Assembly (NCBI GenBank): GCA_900547685.1
Contig: URHS01000002.1
Span: 25,694 to 89,693, forward strand
Length of the DNA stretch: 64,000 bases
Reading direction: 5' to 3'
Source of the DNA: an uncultured Blautia sp.
GTDB taxonomy: Bacteria; Bacillota; Clostridia; Lachnospirales; Lachnospiraceae
Shown here: in pieces, positions 52,601-60,626 of the stretch
Numbering within the stretch: the first letter of the stretch is position 1
Layout: each line of letters begins with the position of its first letter
The notes under the pieces: model-generated
Told to the model about the DNA's origin: nothing
Database searches by the model: none
Seen by the model: only the letters and a program-made list of their open reading frames with translations
Made by a program: the position numbers and the translations under genes

Positions 52601-55600
52601 CAGGCGGAGAGTCTACATGGAAACTTCCGGCTGGATGGGAAAATGCAAAAATTTACGAACTTACAGAAAACGGTAAGGTAGAAGTAACAAATGCGACTGT
52701 ATCTGATGGTCAGATTACAATTAATGCAACAGCAAAAACACCTTATGTTCTCTATCAGACAGAAGCTAAAAATCCAACAAATAAAGAACTGAATTGGAGT
52801 GTTGGAACTCATCTTGTAGATACAGGATTTAACAGTGCTTCTTTAGAACAGTGGAAGATTACAGGTGAAAAAGATGCTGCACAGATTATTCACAGTGCAG
52901 GCTTCAACCCAATGCTGCGTCTGAATAACCAGACAGATGAAGTAGTTCTGGAACAGAAAGCTACAGGCCTTGAAAAAGGAAAACAGTATGTAGCAATGGT
53001 AGGAGTAGATAACAGAAGTGATGCAAAAGCTTATCTGGAAGTTACATCTGGTGATAAGACAGAATCTAATTACACTACAAGATCTATTGCTAAGAACTAC
53101 AGCCAGGCAGATGCTCATAATACAAATGGAAGCAATGCAACAATTAAAGGTCAGGGAAGTTACTTCCAGAATATGTATGTATTCTTTACAGCAGATGAAA
53201 ACGGCGAAGCAACTATCAGACTGAAACGTGAAAAAGGTGAAGGCGAAGTTTACTTTGATGATTTAAGACTTGTTCAGAATGATTCTAACAACTTTGTATC
53301 TGACAGTAAATTTGTACAGAACTTCGAAACAGTTCCACAGGGATTATGGCCATTCGTAGTAGGTGGAGCAGAAGGCGTTACAGATAACCGTACTCACTTA
53401 TCTGAAAGAAATAAAAAAGATTCAAAATATACATCTGCAGGTTGGTTTACAAAGAAACTGGATGATGTATTAGAAGGTGACTGGTCCTTAAAGACAAACG
53501 GTCTGACACAGAGAGGAAACCTGATTTACCAGACAATTCCACAGAACTTCCGTTTTGAAGAAGGCGTTACATACAATGTAAGCTTTGATTATCAGTGTGG
53601 TTCCGAAGGAACTTATGCATTGGCAATCGGTAACGGAAATGTAGAAAATGGAAATGTAGAGTACATTCCATTAGAATCTTCTATTCCGGTAGAATCTTCT
53701 ATTCCGGGTGGAAAGAGAGCAGAAACAAAACAATATAAATTCCGTATTACAGGTGCAGAAGGCGGACAGAGCTGGTTTGGTATTCAGTCTACAAGAACAG
53801 CTCCTGATCTTCAGGGAACAGGTGGCGGAGATGCTGACTTTGGTGGATACAAAGATTTCGTTTTAGATAATCTTGTAATCGAAAAATCCAAAGCACAGAA
53901 AGCAAAACTGGAAACTTTAGTAGCTGAAAATGAAGGACGCTATGAAGTAAACTATAGTGCTGATACATGGAAAACATTTACAGAAGCTATGAAAGCAGCA
54001 AATGAAAAATTAGATGATTTTGATGCAGATCAGGCAGCTGTAGATAAGGCATACGAAAACTTAGACAAAGCAATTAAAGGCTTGAAAGTAATCGGTGCAA
54101 CTATGTCCGGTACAGTTACAGATACAAACGGAAGACCAATTGAAAACATTACTGTTAGTGTTAAGATGGATGACAAGACAGTGAAAACTGTTACAAACAG
54201 CCGTGGACAGTATACTCTTCCAGGTGTATTATTCGGTGAGTGGACAGTAAAAGCAGACAGTCCAATTTGGGCAAAAGCAACAGCAAAAGTTAAAGTTACA
54301 AAAGACAACCTTGAATTTACACAGGACTTCCAGTTAAAGGATACACAGTCTTCTGTAGAAGGTCATGTAACTGCTCTTGGTAAAAATGTAGAAGGTGCTA
54401 CCGTATCTCTTAAAGGAAAGAGCAGACCGGAAGCAATTCAGACAGATGCAAAAGGTGCATATAAGTTTGATAAGCTTTTAGCAGGAACTTACACATTAAA
54501 AGTTGAAAAAGACGGATATGATGTCTTTACACAGGAAATCACAATAACAAAAGAAAAAGGTCTTGTTCAGAATGTTATGTTACAGCCACTTTCTACTGTA
54601 GATTATGAAAATGACTATAGTGATGGCAAAAAGACATGGGATAACCTTGCAGGAAATACATCAAGTACAACAATCAGTGTGGCTGATGAAGCAATTAAGG
54701 TTAAATTCCCTGGCGGACATGCTAACGTTTATGAAACAGCAGCACCAAGATTTAAAAATGGTGTAGTTGAAATGGATATTACACCTGAAAAGAGCGGTAA
54801 ACGTTTAGGTATTCTCCTTCGTGCAAATGGTATGAATGATCGTATATACGTTGGTGTAGGCGATTCAGAAAATACATGGTTTGCAGAATACTGGGGCAGC
54901 GATGGATCAAACTCATGGTCCAATATGTATAATGGTCCAACAGCATCAGCAGGTAAAACTTTACATCTGAAAGCTGAAATTATTGACACAACTGTTTCCT
55001 TATGGGTAGATGGTGAGTTAATATTCAGTAAGCTGAATATGGGTGGAATGCCAACAAAAGCTGGTTTTGTAGGTCTGAATACAAGAAATGCTAACAATGT
55101 AACAATTGACAATGTAAAAGTAACTTCTTATGATATGCCGGAAGGTAATGTGGAAACTGTTTCTGGTCATGTATCTGATAAAGCTGGAAAGGCATTAGAA
55201 GGTGCTACAGTTAGTCTCAAGAGTGCAGAAGGTGCAGCAGAAGCAATTGCTAAAACTGTTAAAACAGATGCTCTTGGAAACTACAAATTTAAAAATATTC
55301 CGTTAGGAAATTATACAGTAACAGTAACAGACGGAAAAGAAACAAAAACTCTGGACGTTGTAGTAGTACCTACAGATGATTACATCGTAGTATCTGAAGT
55401 TCGTTTTGGAGCAGATGCACCAGGTGTTGATAAGACAAACTTAAATGATGCTATCACAGCAGCACAGAACAAACAGAAGGAAGATTATCTGAGTGCTGGT
55501 TGGGCTGAATTTGAAGCTGCATTAGGAGAAGCAGAGGCTGTAGCAGCAGATAATAAAGTAACTTTCAATCAGGTAAATGATGCAGAAGAGAAACTGACAC

Positions 55601-56682
55601 AGGCTATGAACGTTTTAAAGAAAGTTCCTGAAAAAGCTGGCCTGAAAGCAGCAATTGATGCAGCAAAAGAGAAAAAAGAAGCTGATTACACACCAGAAAC
55701 TTGGGCACCATTTGCAGAAGCATTAAAAGCAGCAGAAGAAGTTTATGCAAATGCAGAAGCAACAGAAGAAATGGTACAGGATGCTGTAAATGCTCTGTTA
55801 GAAGCATCAGAAGGATTACAGGCTCCAAAACCATCTAAAGACGCGTTAGAAAAAGCTCTTGCAGCAGCAAAAGAACTGAAGAAAGAAAACTATACAGCAG
55901 ATAGCTGGAAAGCATTCTCAACTGAACTTCAGAAAGCACAGGCAGTTTACGATAACGCAGATGCAACAGCAGAAGAAATTGCAAAAGCAGTTGCAGATTT
56001 AGAAACAGCACAGAAGAACTTAGTAGAAAAATCCGGTTGGGTTGAAACCGAAAATGGATGGGAATACTACGAAAATGGTAAGAAAGTTGTTGGCTGGAAT
56101 GCAATTGAAGGACATTGGTATTACTTCAATAAAGATGGAATCATGGCAACAGGCTGGACAGCAGTAGATGGACATTGGTATTATCTGAATACAGATGGAA
56201 CAATGGAAACAGGCTGGGCATCCATCAGTGGCAAATGGTACTATCTGAATGCAGATGGAACAATGGCAACAGGTTGGACAGCAGTAGATGGACATTGGTA
56301 TTATCTGAACACAGACGGAACAATGGAAACAGGCTGGGCACTTGTAGATGGTAAATGGTATTACCTGAACACAGACGGAACAATGGAAACAGGTTGGGCA
56401 TCTGTAGGTGGTAAATGGTACTACCTGAATGCAGATGGAACAATGGCAACAGGCTGGACAGCAGTAGATGGTAAATGGTATTACCTGAATGCAGACGGAA
56501 CAATGGAAACAGGTTGGGCATCTGTAGGTGGTAAATGGTATTACCTGAATGCAGATGGAACAATGGCAACAGGCTGGACAGCAGTAGGTGGACATTGGTA
56601 TTATCTGAATGCAGATGGAACAATGGCAACCAGTCAGTGGATTGACGGATACTATGTAGATGCATCCGGAAAGATGGCATAG
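49618..56682 (+). CDS. Secreted GH101 endo-alpha-N-acetylgalactosaminidase with wall-binding repeats
   Basis: This 2354-residue enzyme releases core-1 type disaccharide from Ser/Thr-linked mucin glycans. The signal peptide is 1-36 (VVHA). A beta-sandwich (about 41-232) and a carboxypeptidase-regulatory-like domain (242-320) precede the GH101 core (about 325-1045). The nucleophile is predicted as Asp769 in YVDVWGNG and the acid/base as Glu802 in AGEWG; the 33-residue gap matches the Asp789/Glu822 pair of the Bifidobacterium enzyme. Then come sugar-binding-like sandwiches (1050-1424), a FIVAR module, two regulatory-like domains, a LamG-like domain (1660-1840), another regulatory-like domain and three FIVAR modules (1938-2138). 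Ten 20-residue GW...WYY repeats close the chain. The start at 49618 has AAAGGAG. Confidence 0.95.
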   Translation: MKKRNMKVFSLLLVASMTVPQLADYSQLSGLTVVHAAVNEQVSQKAVTEVWRHLTSGATNDNGKKPAVLKNTNENAIDPAGGEISLVLKTSQNSALNRVQICPYWVDGGNFINAVGFDANSKWFFEYKADGLAGNWPGLGISEWNTDEEVPIVISWKGNVYTVTINGQKCAEQTVPAEFLEALKGGSFAIKAGTYGQDITDVYFKDVQVKNSKGEVVVEKGADTWELSTGNGESFEAGTEITTVTLTGKVVDADKNPVAGATVTVGDKSTTTGEDGTWTLEGIESGEVEIAVSKEGYKSATTTATIEKEDKVIADITLSTGDAVDFEGTADESISSDEMKVAIDSEFPRVAGYEILKGNGAGKKMYGQTEKLDTIVLNQTSANDSTGIAIKPEVTSKKEGTNKMVYTMKLDDENNNIHATIKAELVVEKNTLAFNIKSVEREEGSELVKTINIPNQNLVSVRTSQAGARFDGANMSNNTKSSGDTHQDVASMGTGKTGYMYAFVSNSDLSAGLWSNSENNVNRDWQRVVANTAAKEGYRETGLSSNYWTWQKGEGYRVEDETYELPSTKIAITADENSDEKVDWQDGAIAYRDIMNNPKGSELVPDRAALRIAMNFSSQAQNPFLMTLDNVKKVYLNTDGLGQSVLLKGYGSEGHDSGHLNYADIGTRIGGAEDMTTLMKEGAKYGATFGIHVNASETYPESIYFEEDRLMKGSNGKYSYGWNWLDQGININADYDLRHGREQRFLDLKEKLDAADPDGKNDLDFIYVDVWGNGQSGDNGTWASRQLAKEITETCDWRLAGEWGHANEYDSTFQHWAADLTYGGAANKGINSAITRFIRNHQKDSWVGDYPSYGGAAVNPLLGGYDMKDFEGWQGRNDYKGYIENLFDDDVSTKFLQHYEVMQWVDGDATMVAGSVWTPEMKVVLQDKERKQTVTVERQSNDGSNPGYSLRTMKFDDGNGERVIMDGEKYLIPWYWDANGNSLGDNYKLYHWNQAGGESTWKLPAGWENAKIYELTENGKVEVTNATVSDGQITINATAKTPYVLYQTEAKNPTNKELNWSVGTHLVDTGFNSASLEQWKITGEKDAAQIIHSAGFNPMLRLNNQTDEVVLEQKATGLEKGKQYVAMVGVDNRSDAKAYLEVTSGDKTESNYTTRSIAKNYSQADAHNTNGSNATIKGQGSYFQNMYVFFTADENGEATIRLKREKGEGEVYFDDLRLVQNDSNNFVSDSKFVQNFETVPQGLWPFVVGGAEGVTDNRTHLSERNKKDSKYTSAGWFTKKLDDVLEGDWSLKTNGLTQRGNLIYQTIPQNFRFEEGVTYNVSFDYQCGSEGTYALAIGNGNVENGNVEYIPLESSIPVESSIPGGKRAETKQYKFRITGAEGGQSWFGIQSTRTAPDLQGTGGGDADFGGYKDFVLDNLVIEKSKAQKAKLETLVAENEGRYEVNYSADTWKTFTEAMKAANEKLDDFDADQAAVDKAYENLDKAIKGLKVIGATMSGTVTDTNGRPIENITVSVKMDDKTVKTVTNSRGQYTLPGVLFGEWTVKADSPIWAKATAKVKVTKDNLEFTQDFQLKDTQSSVEGHVTALGKNVEGATVSLKGKSRPEAIQTDAKGAYKFDKLLAGTYTLKVEKDGYDVFTQEITITKEKGLVQNVMLQPLSTVDYENDYSDGKKTWDNLAGNTSSTTISVADEAIKVKFPGGHANVYETAAPRFKNGVVEMDITPEKSGKRLGILLRANGMNDRIYVGVGDSENTWFAEYWGSDGSNSWSNMYNGPTASAGKTLHLKAEIIDTTVSLWVDGELIFSKLNMGGMPTKAGFVGLNTRNANNVTIDNVKVTSYDMPEGNVETVSGHVSDKAGKALEGATVSLKSAEGAAEAIAKTVKTDALGNYKFKNIPLGNYTVTVTDGKETKTLDVVVVPTDDYIVVSEVRFGADAPGVDKTNLNDAITAAQNKQKEDYLSAGWAEFEAALGEAEAVAADNKVTFNQVNDAEEKLTQAMNVLKKVPEKAGLKAAIDAAKEKKEADYTPETWAPFAEALKAAEEVYANAEATEEMVQDAVNALLEASEGLQAPKPSKDALEKALAAAKELKKENYTADSWKAFSTELQKAQAVYDNADATAEEIAKAVADLETAQKNLVEKSGWVETENGWEYYENGKKVVGWNAIEGHWYYFNKDGIMATGWTAVDGHWYYLNTDGTMETGWASISGKWYYLNADGTMATGWTAVDGHWYYLNTDGTMETGWALVDGKWYYLNTDGTMETGWASVGGKWYYLNADGTMATGWTAVDGKWYYLNADGTMETGWASVGGKWYYLNADGTMATGWTAVGGHWYYLNADGTMATSQWIDGYYVDASGKMA
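56035..56682 (+). repeat. 60-bp tandem repeats encoding cell-wall-binding motifs
   Basis: About ten 60-bp units encode the pattern GWxxxxGxWYYLNxDGTMxT, and neighbouring units are nearly identical at the DNA level. They resemble choline/glucan-binding repeats. The high identity makes unit number prone to change by recombination. Confidence 0.92.
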
Positions 56683-56727
56683 ATCATAGTAAAGAAAATT
56701 TAATAAGTATTAAATTTTAATTAAAGA

Positions 56728-56780
56728 GGAGCTGTTGCTTCAACGATGAAAAAATCGTGAAGCAACGGCTTCCTTTTTTT
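56728..56780 (+). terminator. Terminator after the GH101 gene
   Basis: A stem of about 20 bp (56728-56747 with 56754-56773) is followed by seven T. It contains TGTTGCTT at 56733-56740. Confidence 0.9.
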
Positions 56781-56788
56781 CTGTTTTA

Positions 56789-56797
56789 TGTTAGAAT
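56789..56797 (+). promoter_or_regulatory. Extended -10 promoter of fbp
   Basis: TGTTAGAAT provides an extended -10 (TAGAAT at 56792-56797) about 55 bases before the start codon. The -35 is poor. Confidence 0.4.
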
Positions 56798-56851
56798 GGG
56801 GGTATCAGAAACAATGTTGGGGAAAAACGGAAAGTATATGAGGGAAAAGAA

Positions 56852-58804
56852 ATGGAGAAGATGAAACAGAAGTATCTGGAAAAAATGGCAGAACTATATC
56901 CAACAATAGCAAAAGCATCTACAGAGATTATTAATTTGCAGTCAATTTTAAATCTGCCAAAAGGAACCGAACATTTTATTACAGATATACATGGAGAATA
57001 CGAAGCATTTTCTCATGTATTGAAAAATGGTTCAGGTTCGATTCGAAGAAAAATTGATACCGTTTTTGGGCATACTATGAACAAACAGGAAAAGAAGAGT
57101 CTTGCCACCTTAATCTATTATCCAAAAGAAAAAATAGCGTTAATTAAGAAACAGGAAATAGATATGGAAGAGTGGTATAAAATTACATTGTATCGTTTAA
57201 TTGAAGTATGTAAAAAAGCTGCATCCAAGTATACGCGTTCAAAGGTAAGAAAAGCCCTTCCGAAAGATTTTGCCTATGTTATTGAAGAATTGATTACAGA
57301 AAGATGGGATGTTACAGATAAAGAATCTTATTATGAACAGATTATATGTACGATTATTGACATTGGTCGTGCAGAAGAATTTATTATTGCTTTATCAGAA
57401 CTTATACAGAGGTTGGTGGTAGATCATCTTCACATTCTGGGAGATATTTATGACAGGGGACCGGCACCTCATCGGATTATGGATAAACTTGAATCCTATC
57501 ATTCTTTAGATGTCCAGTGGGGAAATCACGATATTTTGTGGATGGGAGCAGCTGCAGGTCAGGAGTGTTGTATAGCAACTGTCATCCGAATTTGTGCCCG
57601 TTACGGAAATCTGGACATTCTGGAAGATGGATATGGTATTAACTTATTGCCATTAGCAACGTTTGCTCTGACATATTACAAAGAAGACACTTGCCAATGT
57701 TTTAAAATCAAAGGGAATCATCGTTTAAATCCCGTAGAGCAGGATTTGAATATGAAAATGCATAAGGCGATTTCCATTATTCAATTTAAACTGGAAGGAC
57801 AGCTTCTTATGCGAAGACGGGAATTTGGTATGGCAGACAGGGCACTCTTAGATGACATTGATTATTCAGAAGGAACAATTCGCTTAAAGGGAAAGGAATA
57901 TAAGTTGTTGGATAGTTATTTTCCGACTATTGATGCAGAAAATCCTTATGAACTTTCAAAAGAAGAAAAGGAAGTTATGGAAAGATTGGTGTCAGCATTT
58001 GTAAGCTGCGAAAAATTGCAAAGTCATATACAGTTTCTTCTGAAAAAAGGAAGTATGTATAAAATCTTTAATGGAAATTTGCTCTACCATGGATGTATTC
58101 CAATGAACGAAGACGGTAGTTTAAAAGAAGTACAGATTTTTGAAAAATACTATAAAGGAAAAGCCTTGTATGATGTGTTAGAAAGTTATGTTCGTAAAGC
58201 TTTCATGGCAAGAGACAGGAAGGAAAAAGAAAGGGGAAAAGATATGCTGTGGTATATTTGGACCAGTCCGAATTCTCCTTTATTTGGAAAAACCAAAATG
58301 GCAACTTTTGAACGTTATTTTCTGGAAGAAAAGGAAACACATCGAGAGATAAAGAATCCATACTATAATTTTTTGGAAAGCGATGAGGCAGCAGAGAGAA
58401 TTTTTGAGGAATTTCAAGTAAAAGGAGAAGAAAGGCATATTGTAAACGGACATGTTCCTGTACATCATACTTCAGGGGAAAGCCCGATTAAATGTAAAGG
58501 GAAGATTCTTGTTATTGACGGAGGTTTTTCAAGAGCATATCAAAAAGAAACGGGCATTGCAGGATATACTTTAATTTATAATTCATGGGGGATGATTTTG
58601 GCTGCTCATGAGCCGTTTACATCTACGCAGGACGCTATTACGAAAGAAAGTGATATTCTTTCCGACAGCATTTTAGTAAAAAGGGTGACAGAAAGAAAAA
58701 ATGTAGGGGCAACAGATACAGGTGCAAAATTAAAAGAAAGGATAGCAGAATTGAAAGAGCTTTTAGATGCTTATAGAAACGGACTGCTAGTAGAAAAGCT
58801 ATGA
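56852..58804 (+). CDS. fbp: Fructose-1,6-bisphosphatase, class III
   Basis: This 650-residue gluconeogenic phosphatase is of the Firmicute type (FBPase class 3, metallophosphoesterase fold). HFITDIHGEYEAFSHVL (metal site), LGDIYDRGPAPHRIMD, WGNHDILWMGAA and NGHVPVH give the metal and phosphate ligands. Bacillus Fbp is about 670 residues long. An ATG three codons later (56861) is possible. A hydrolase gene overlaps its stop by four bases (ATGA), so the two are translationally coupled. Confidence 0.94.
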   Translation: MEKMKQKYLEKMAELYPTIAKASTEIINLQSILNLPKGTEHFITDIHGEYEAFSHVLKNGSGSIRRKIDTVFGHTMNKQEKKSLATLIYYPKEKIALIKKQEIDMEEWYKITLYRLIEVCKKAASKYTRSKVRKALPKDFAYVIEELITERWDVTDKESYYEQIICTIIDIGRAEEFIIALSELIQRLVVDHLHILGDIYDRGPAPHRIMDKLESYHSLDVQWGNHDILWMGAAAGQECCIATVIRICARYGNLDILEDGYGINLLPLATFALTYYKEDTCQCFKIKGNHRLNPVEQDLNMKMHKAISIIQFKLEGQLLMRRREFGMADRALLDDIDYSEGTIRLKGKEYKLLDSYFPTIDAENPYELSKEEKEVMERLVSAFVSCEKLQSHIQFLLKKGSMYKIFNGNLLYHGCIPMNEDGSLKEVQIFEKYYKGKALYDVLESYVRKAFMARDRKEKERGKDMLWYIWTSPNSPLFGKTKMATFERYFLEEKETHREIKNPYYNFLESDEAAERIFEEFQVKGEERHIVNGHVPVHHTSGESPIKCKGKILVIDGGFSRAYQKETGIAGYTLIYNSWGMILAAHEPFTSTQDAITKESDILSDSILVKRVTERKNVGATDTGAKLKERIAELKELLDAYRNGLLVEKL

Positions 58805-59631
58805 GAAATGAACAGATAAAGATTCAAGTAGAGGGTTCCGGAAAAGATACATATTTGGAAACTTATATTTTGGGAGATACAATGGATGGTGCAAGGAATA
58901 GGAAGACACCGTTAGTGCTGATATGTCCGGGAGGCGGTTATGCCATGACTTCTAATCGAGAGGCAGAGCCCATTGCTCTACAATTTAACAGTATGGGATA
59001 TCAGGCTGCAGTTTTACGGTATTCCTGTGCTCCGGCAGTTTATCCTACAGCTCTTTGTGAAGTGGCACAAAGTGTAAAGCTTATCAGAGAACATGCAGAA
59101 GAATGGAATGTAGATGCAGAGAAAATTGTTGTTATGGGATTTTCGGCAGGAGGGCATTTGGCAGCCAGTTATGGTGTGTTTTGGAATGAGCCGTGGCTGG
59201 TAGAGAAAATGCAGTGTGATAAGAAACTTTTAAAGCCAAATGGACTTGTTTTGTGCTATCCGGTTATCAGTTCTAAGGAGGAAATCGCACATCAGGACAG
59301 TATCAAAAATCTGTTGGGAGAATCTTATCAAGAAAGGAAGGAGCAGGTGTCATTAGAGGATAAGGTGGGAAAACATACACCGAAAACTTTTCTGTGGCAT
59401 ACTTTTACAGATCCTGTCGTTCCTTTTTGGAATTCTTTCCGATTTGCAGAAGCATTGGGAAAAGCAGGGGTTCCAATGGAATATCATTTATATCCGCAAG
59501 GAGGTCATGGACTTTCACTGGCTAAAGAACAAACGGCAAATGCGGAAGGAAAAGGTGTGGAAAAAGCATGTCAGAGCTGGGTGTCCCTTCTTCATTCATG
59601 GATGCTGGAAAATTTCGGACTTTATTCGTAA
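58801..59631 (+). CDS. Alpha/beta-hydrolase, carbohydrate-esterase-like
   Basis: This 276-residue alpha/beta-hydrolase is of the BD-FAE/acetyl-xylan-esterase-like group. CPGGGYAMTS (about 42-51) forms the oxyanion-hole turn. The nucleophile Ser lies in MGFSAGGHLA (near 117), the acid Asp in FTDPVVP and the base His in PQGGHGLSL. There is no signal peptide, so it acts in the cytoplasm, perhaps removing acetyl groups from imported sugars. It overlaps fbp by four bases. Confidence 0.85.
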   Translation: MRNEQIKIQVEGSGKDTYLETYILGDTMDGARNRKTPLVLICPGGGYAMTSNREAEPIALQFNSMGYQAAVLRYSCAPAVYPTALCEVAQSVKLIREHAEEWNVDAEKIVVMGFSAGGHLAASYGVFWNEPWLVEKMQCDKKLLKPNGLVLCYPVISSKEEIAHQDSIKNLLGESYQERKEQVSLEDKVGKHTPKTFLWHTFTDPVVPFWNSFRFAEALGKAGVPMEYHLYPQGGHGLSLAKEQTANAEGKGVEKACQSWVSLLHSWMLENFGLYS

Positions 59632-59638
59632 AAAAGCC

Positions 59639-59668
59639 TTGCAATTATAGAAAAAATTGTGATATAAT
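59639..59668 (+). promoter_or_regulatory. Promoter of rpsB
   Basis: TTGCAA (59639-59644) and a consensus TATAAT (59663-59668) are spaced 18 bp, giving a leader of about 110 bases. Confidence 0.8.
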
Positions 59669-59701
59669 GCTTGCGTTGCTAGGTGCAATGTAGAAAATAA
59701 C

Positions 59702-59760
59702 CACGCCTGTGAATTTCAACGGGGGGTGCTTAGAAAGTCCCGAAGGAGCAGAAGCAGGTG
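59702..59760 (+). ncRNA. Structured leader of rpsB (possible autoregulatory element)
   Basis: The outer helix pairs 59704-59709 with 59755-59760, and an inner one joins CGGG (59720-59723) with CCCG (59739-59742). A G-rich segment lies between. Ribosomal protein operons are often regulated by such leaders, but I cannot match it to a named family. Confidence 0.35.
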
Positions 59761-59787
59761 GAAGAGAAAACCAAAGGAGAGAAAAAA

Positions 59788-60528
59788 ATGAGCGTTATTT
59801 CAATGAAACAGTTACTTGAAGCAGGTGTTCATTTCGGACATCAGACAAGAAGATGGAACCCTAAAATGGCACCATACATCTACACAGAAAGAAATGGTAT
59901 CTACATCATCGACTTACAGAAATCTGTAGGAATGGTTGACGATGCATACAAAGCAATCGCTGACATCGCTGCAGAAGGTGGCACAATCCTGTTCGTAGGA
60001 ACAAAGAAACAGGCTCAGGATGCTATCAAAACAGAAGCTGAAAGATGTGGAATGTTCTATGTAAATGAAAGATGGTTAGGCGGTATGCTGACTAACTTCA
60101 AGACAATCCAGAGCAGAATTGCAAGATTAAAAGAAATCGAAGCTATGGAAGCTGATGGAACATTTGATGTTCTGCCTAAGAAAGAAGTAATCAACCTGAA
60201 AAAAGAACTGGAAAAATTACAGAAAAACCTTGGCGGAATTAAAGAAATGAAAAAACTTCCAGATGCTATCTTTATCGTAGACCCGAAAAAAGAAAGAATC
60301 TGTGTACAGGAAGCTCATACATTAGGTATTCCGTTAATTGGTATCGCTGATACAAACTGCGATCCAGAAGAATTAGATTACGTAATCCCAGGAAACGATG
60401 ATGCTATCAGAGCCGTAAAATTAATCGTTTCTAAAATGGCTGATGCTGTTATCGAAGCAAATCAGGGCGAAGCTACTGATGCTGAAGAAATCTTCGTAGA
60501 AGAAACAGAAGAAGTTGTAGAAGAATAA
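59788..60528 (+). CDS. rpsB: 30S ribosomal protein S2
   Basis: This 246-residue ribosomal protein has the S2 hallmarks: ISMKQLLEAGVHFGHQTRRWNPKM at the N-terminus (split here only by length), RWLGGMLTNFKTI and GIADTNCDPEELDYVIPGNDDAIR. An acidic C-terminal tail follows. The ATG at 59788 is chosen over an upstream GTG at 59758 because AAAGGAGA lies six bases before it and the S2 family starts there. tsf follows, the standard order. Confidence 0.98.
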   Translation: MSVISMKQLLEAGVHFGHQTRRWNPKMAPYIYTERNGIYIIDLQKSVGMVDDAYKAIADIAAEGGTILFVGTKKQAQDAIKTEAERCGMFYVNERWLGGMLTNFKTIQSRIARLKEIEAMEADGTFDVLPKKEVINLKKELEKLQKNLGGIKEMKKLPDAIFIVDPKKERICVQEAHTLGIPLIGIADTNCDPEELDYVIPGNDDAIRAVKLIVSKMADAVIEANQGEATDAEEIFVEETEEVVEE

Positions 60529-60553
60529 TCTTATTCAAAATGGAATAACTGAA

Positions 60554-60586
60554 GCTGTCATATAAAATTTAATTTTATGTGACAGC
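60554..60586 (+). terminator. Hairpin between rpsB and tsf (attenuator-like)
   Basis: GCTGTCA (60554-60560) pairs with 60580-60586, extended by an A/T stem to 15 bp with a 3-nt loop, and is followed by CTTATTC rather than a T run. It probably reduces, rather than stops, transcription into tsf, or protects the rpsB 3' end. Confidence 0.6.
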
Positions 60587-60626
60587 CTTATTCCGTATAA
60601 ACGGTATTATACAGGAGGAATTAAAA

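Noticed and set aside
56020..56595. Cysteine-rich protein on the minus strand
   Set aside because: It is the antisense reading of the wall-binding repeat array and has no ribosome-binding site; its periodicity comes from the repeats.
56035..56682. CRISPR array or non-coding satellite
   Set aside because: The 60-bp repeats are in frame within the GH101 gene, have no unique spacers and encode wall-binding motifs.
60554..60586. Full terminator ending the rpsB transcript
   Set aside because: The stem lacks a T run and tsf has no clear promoter in the gap, so it is treated as attenuator-like.
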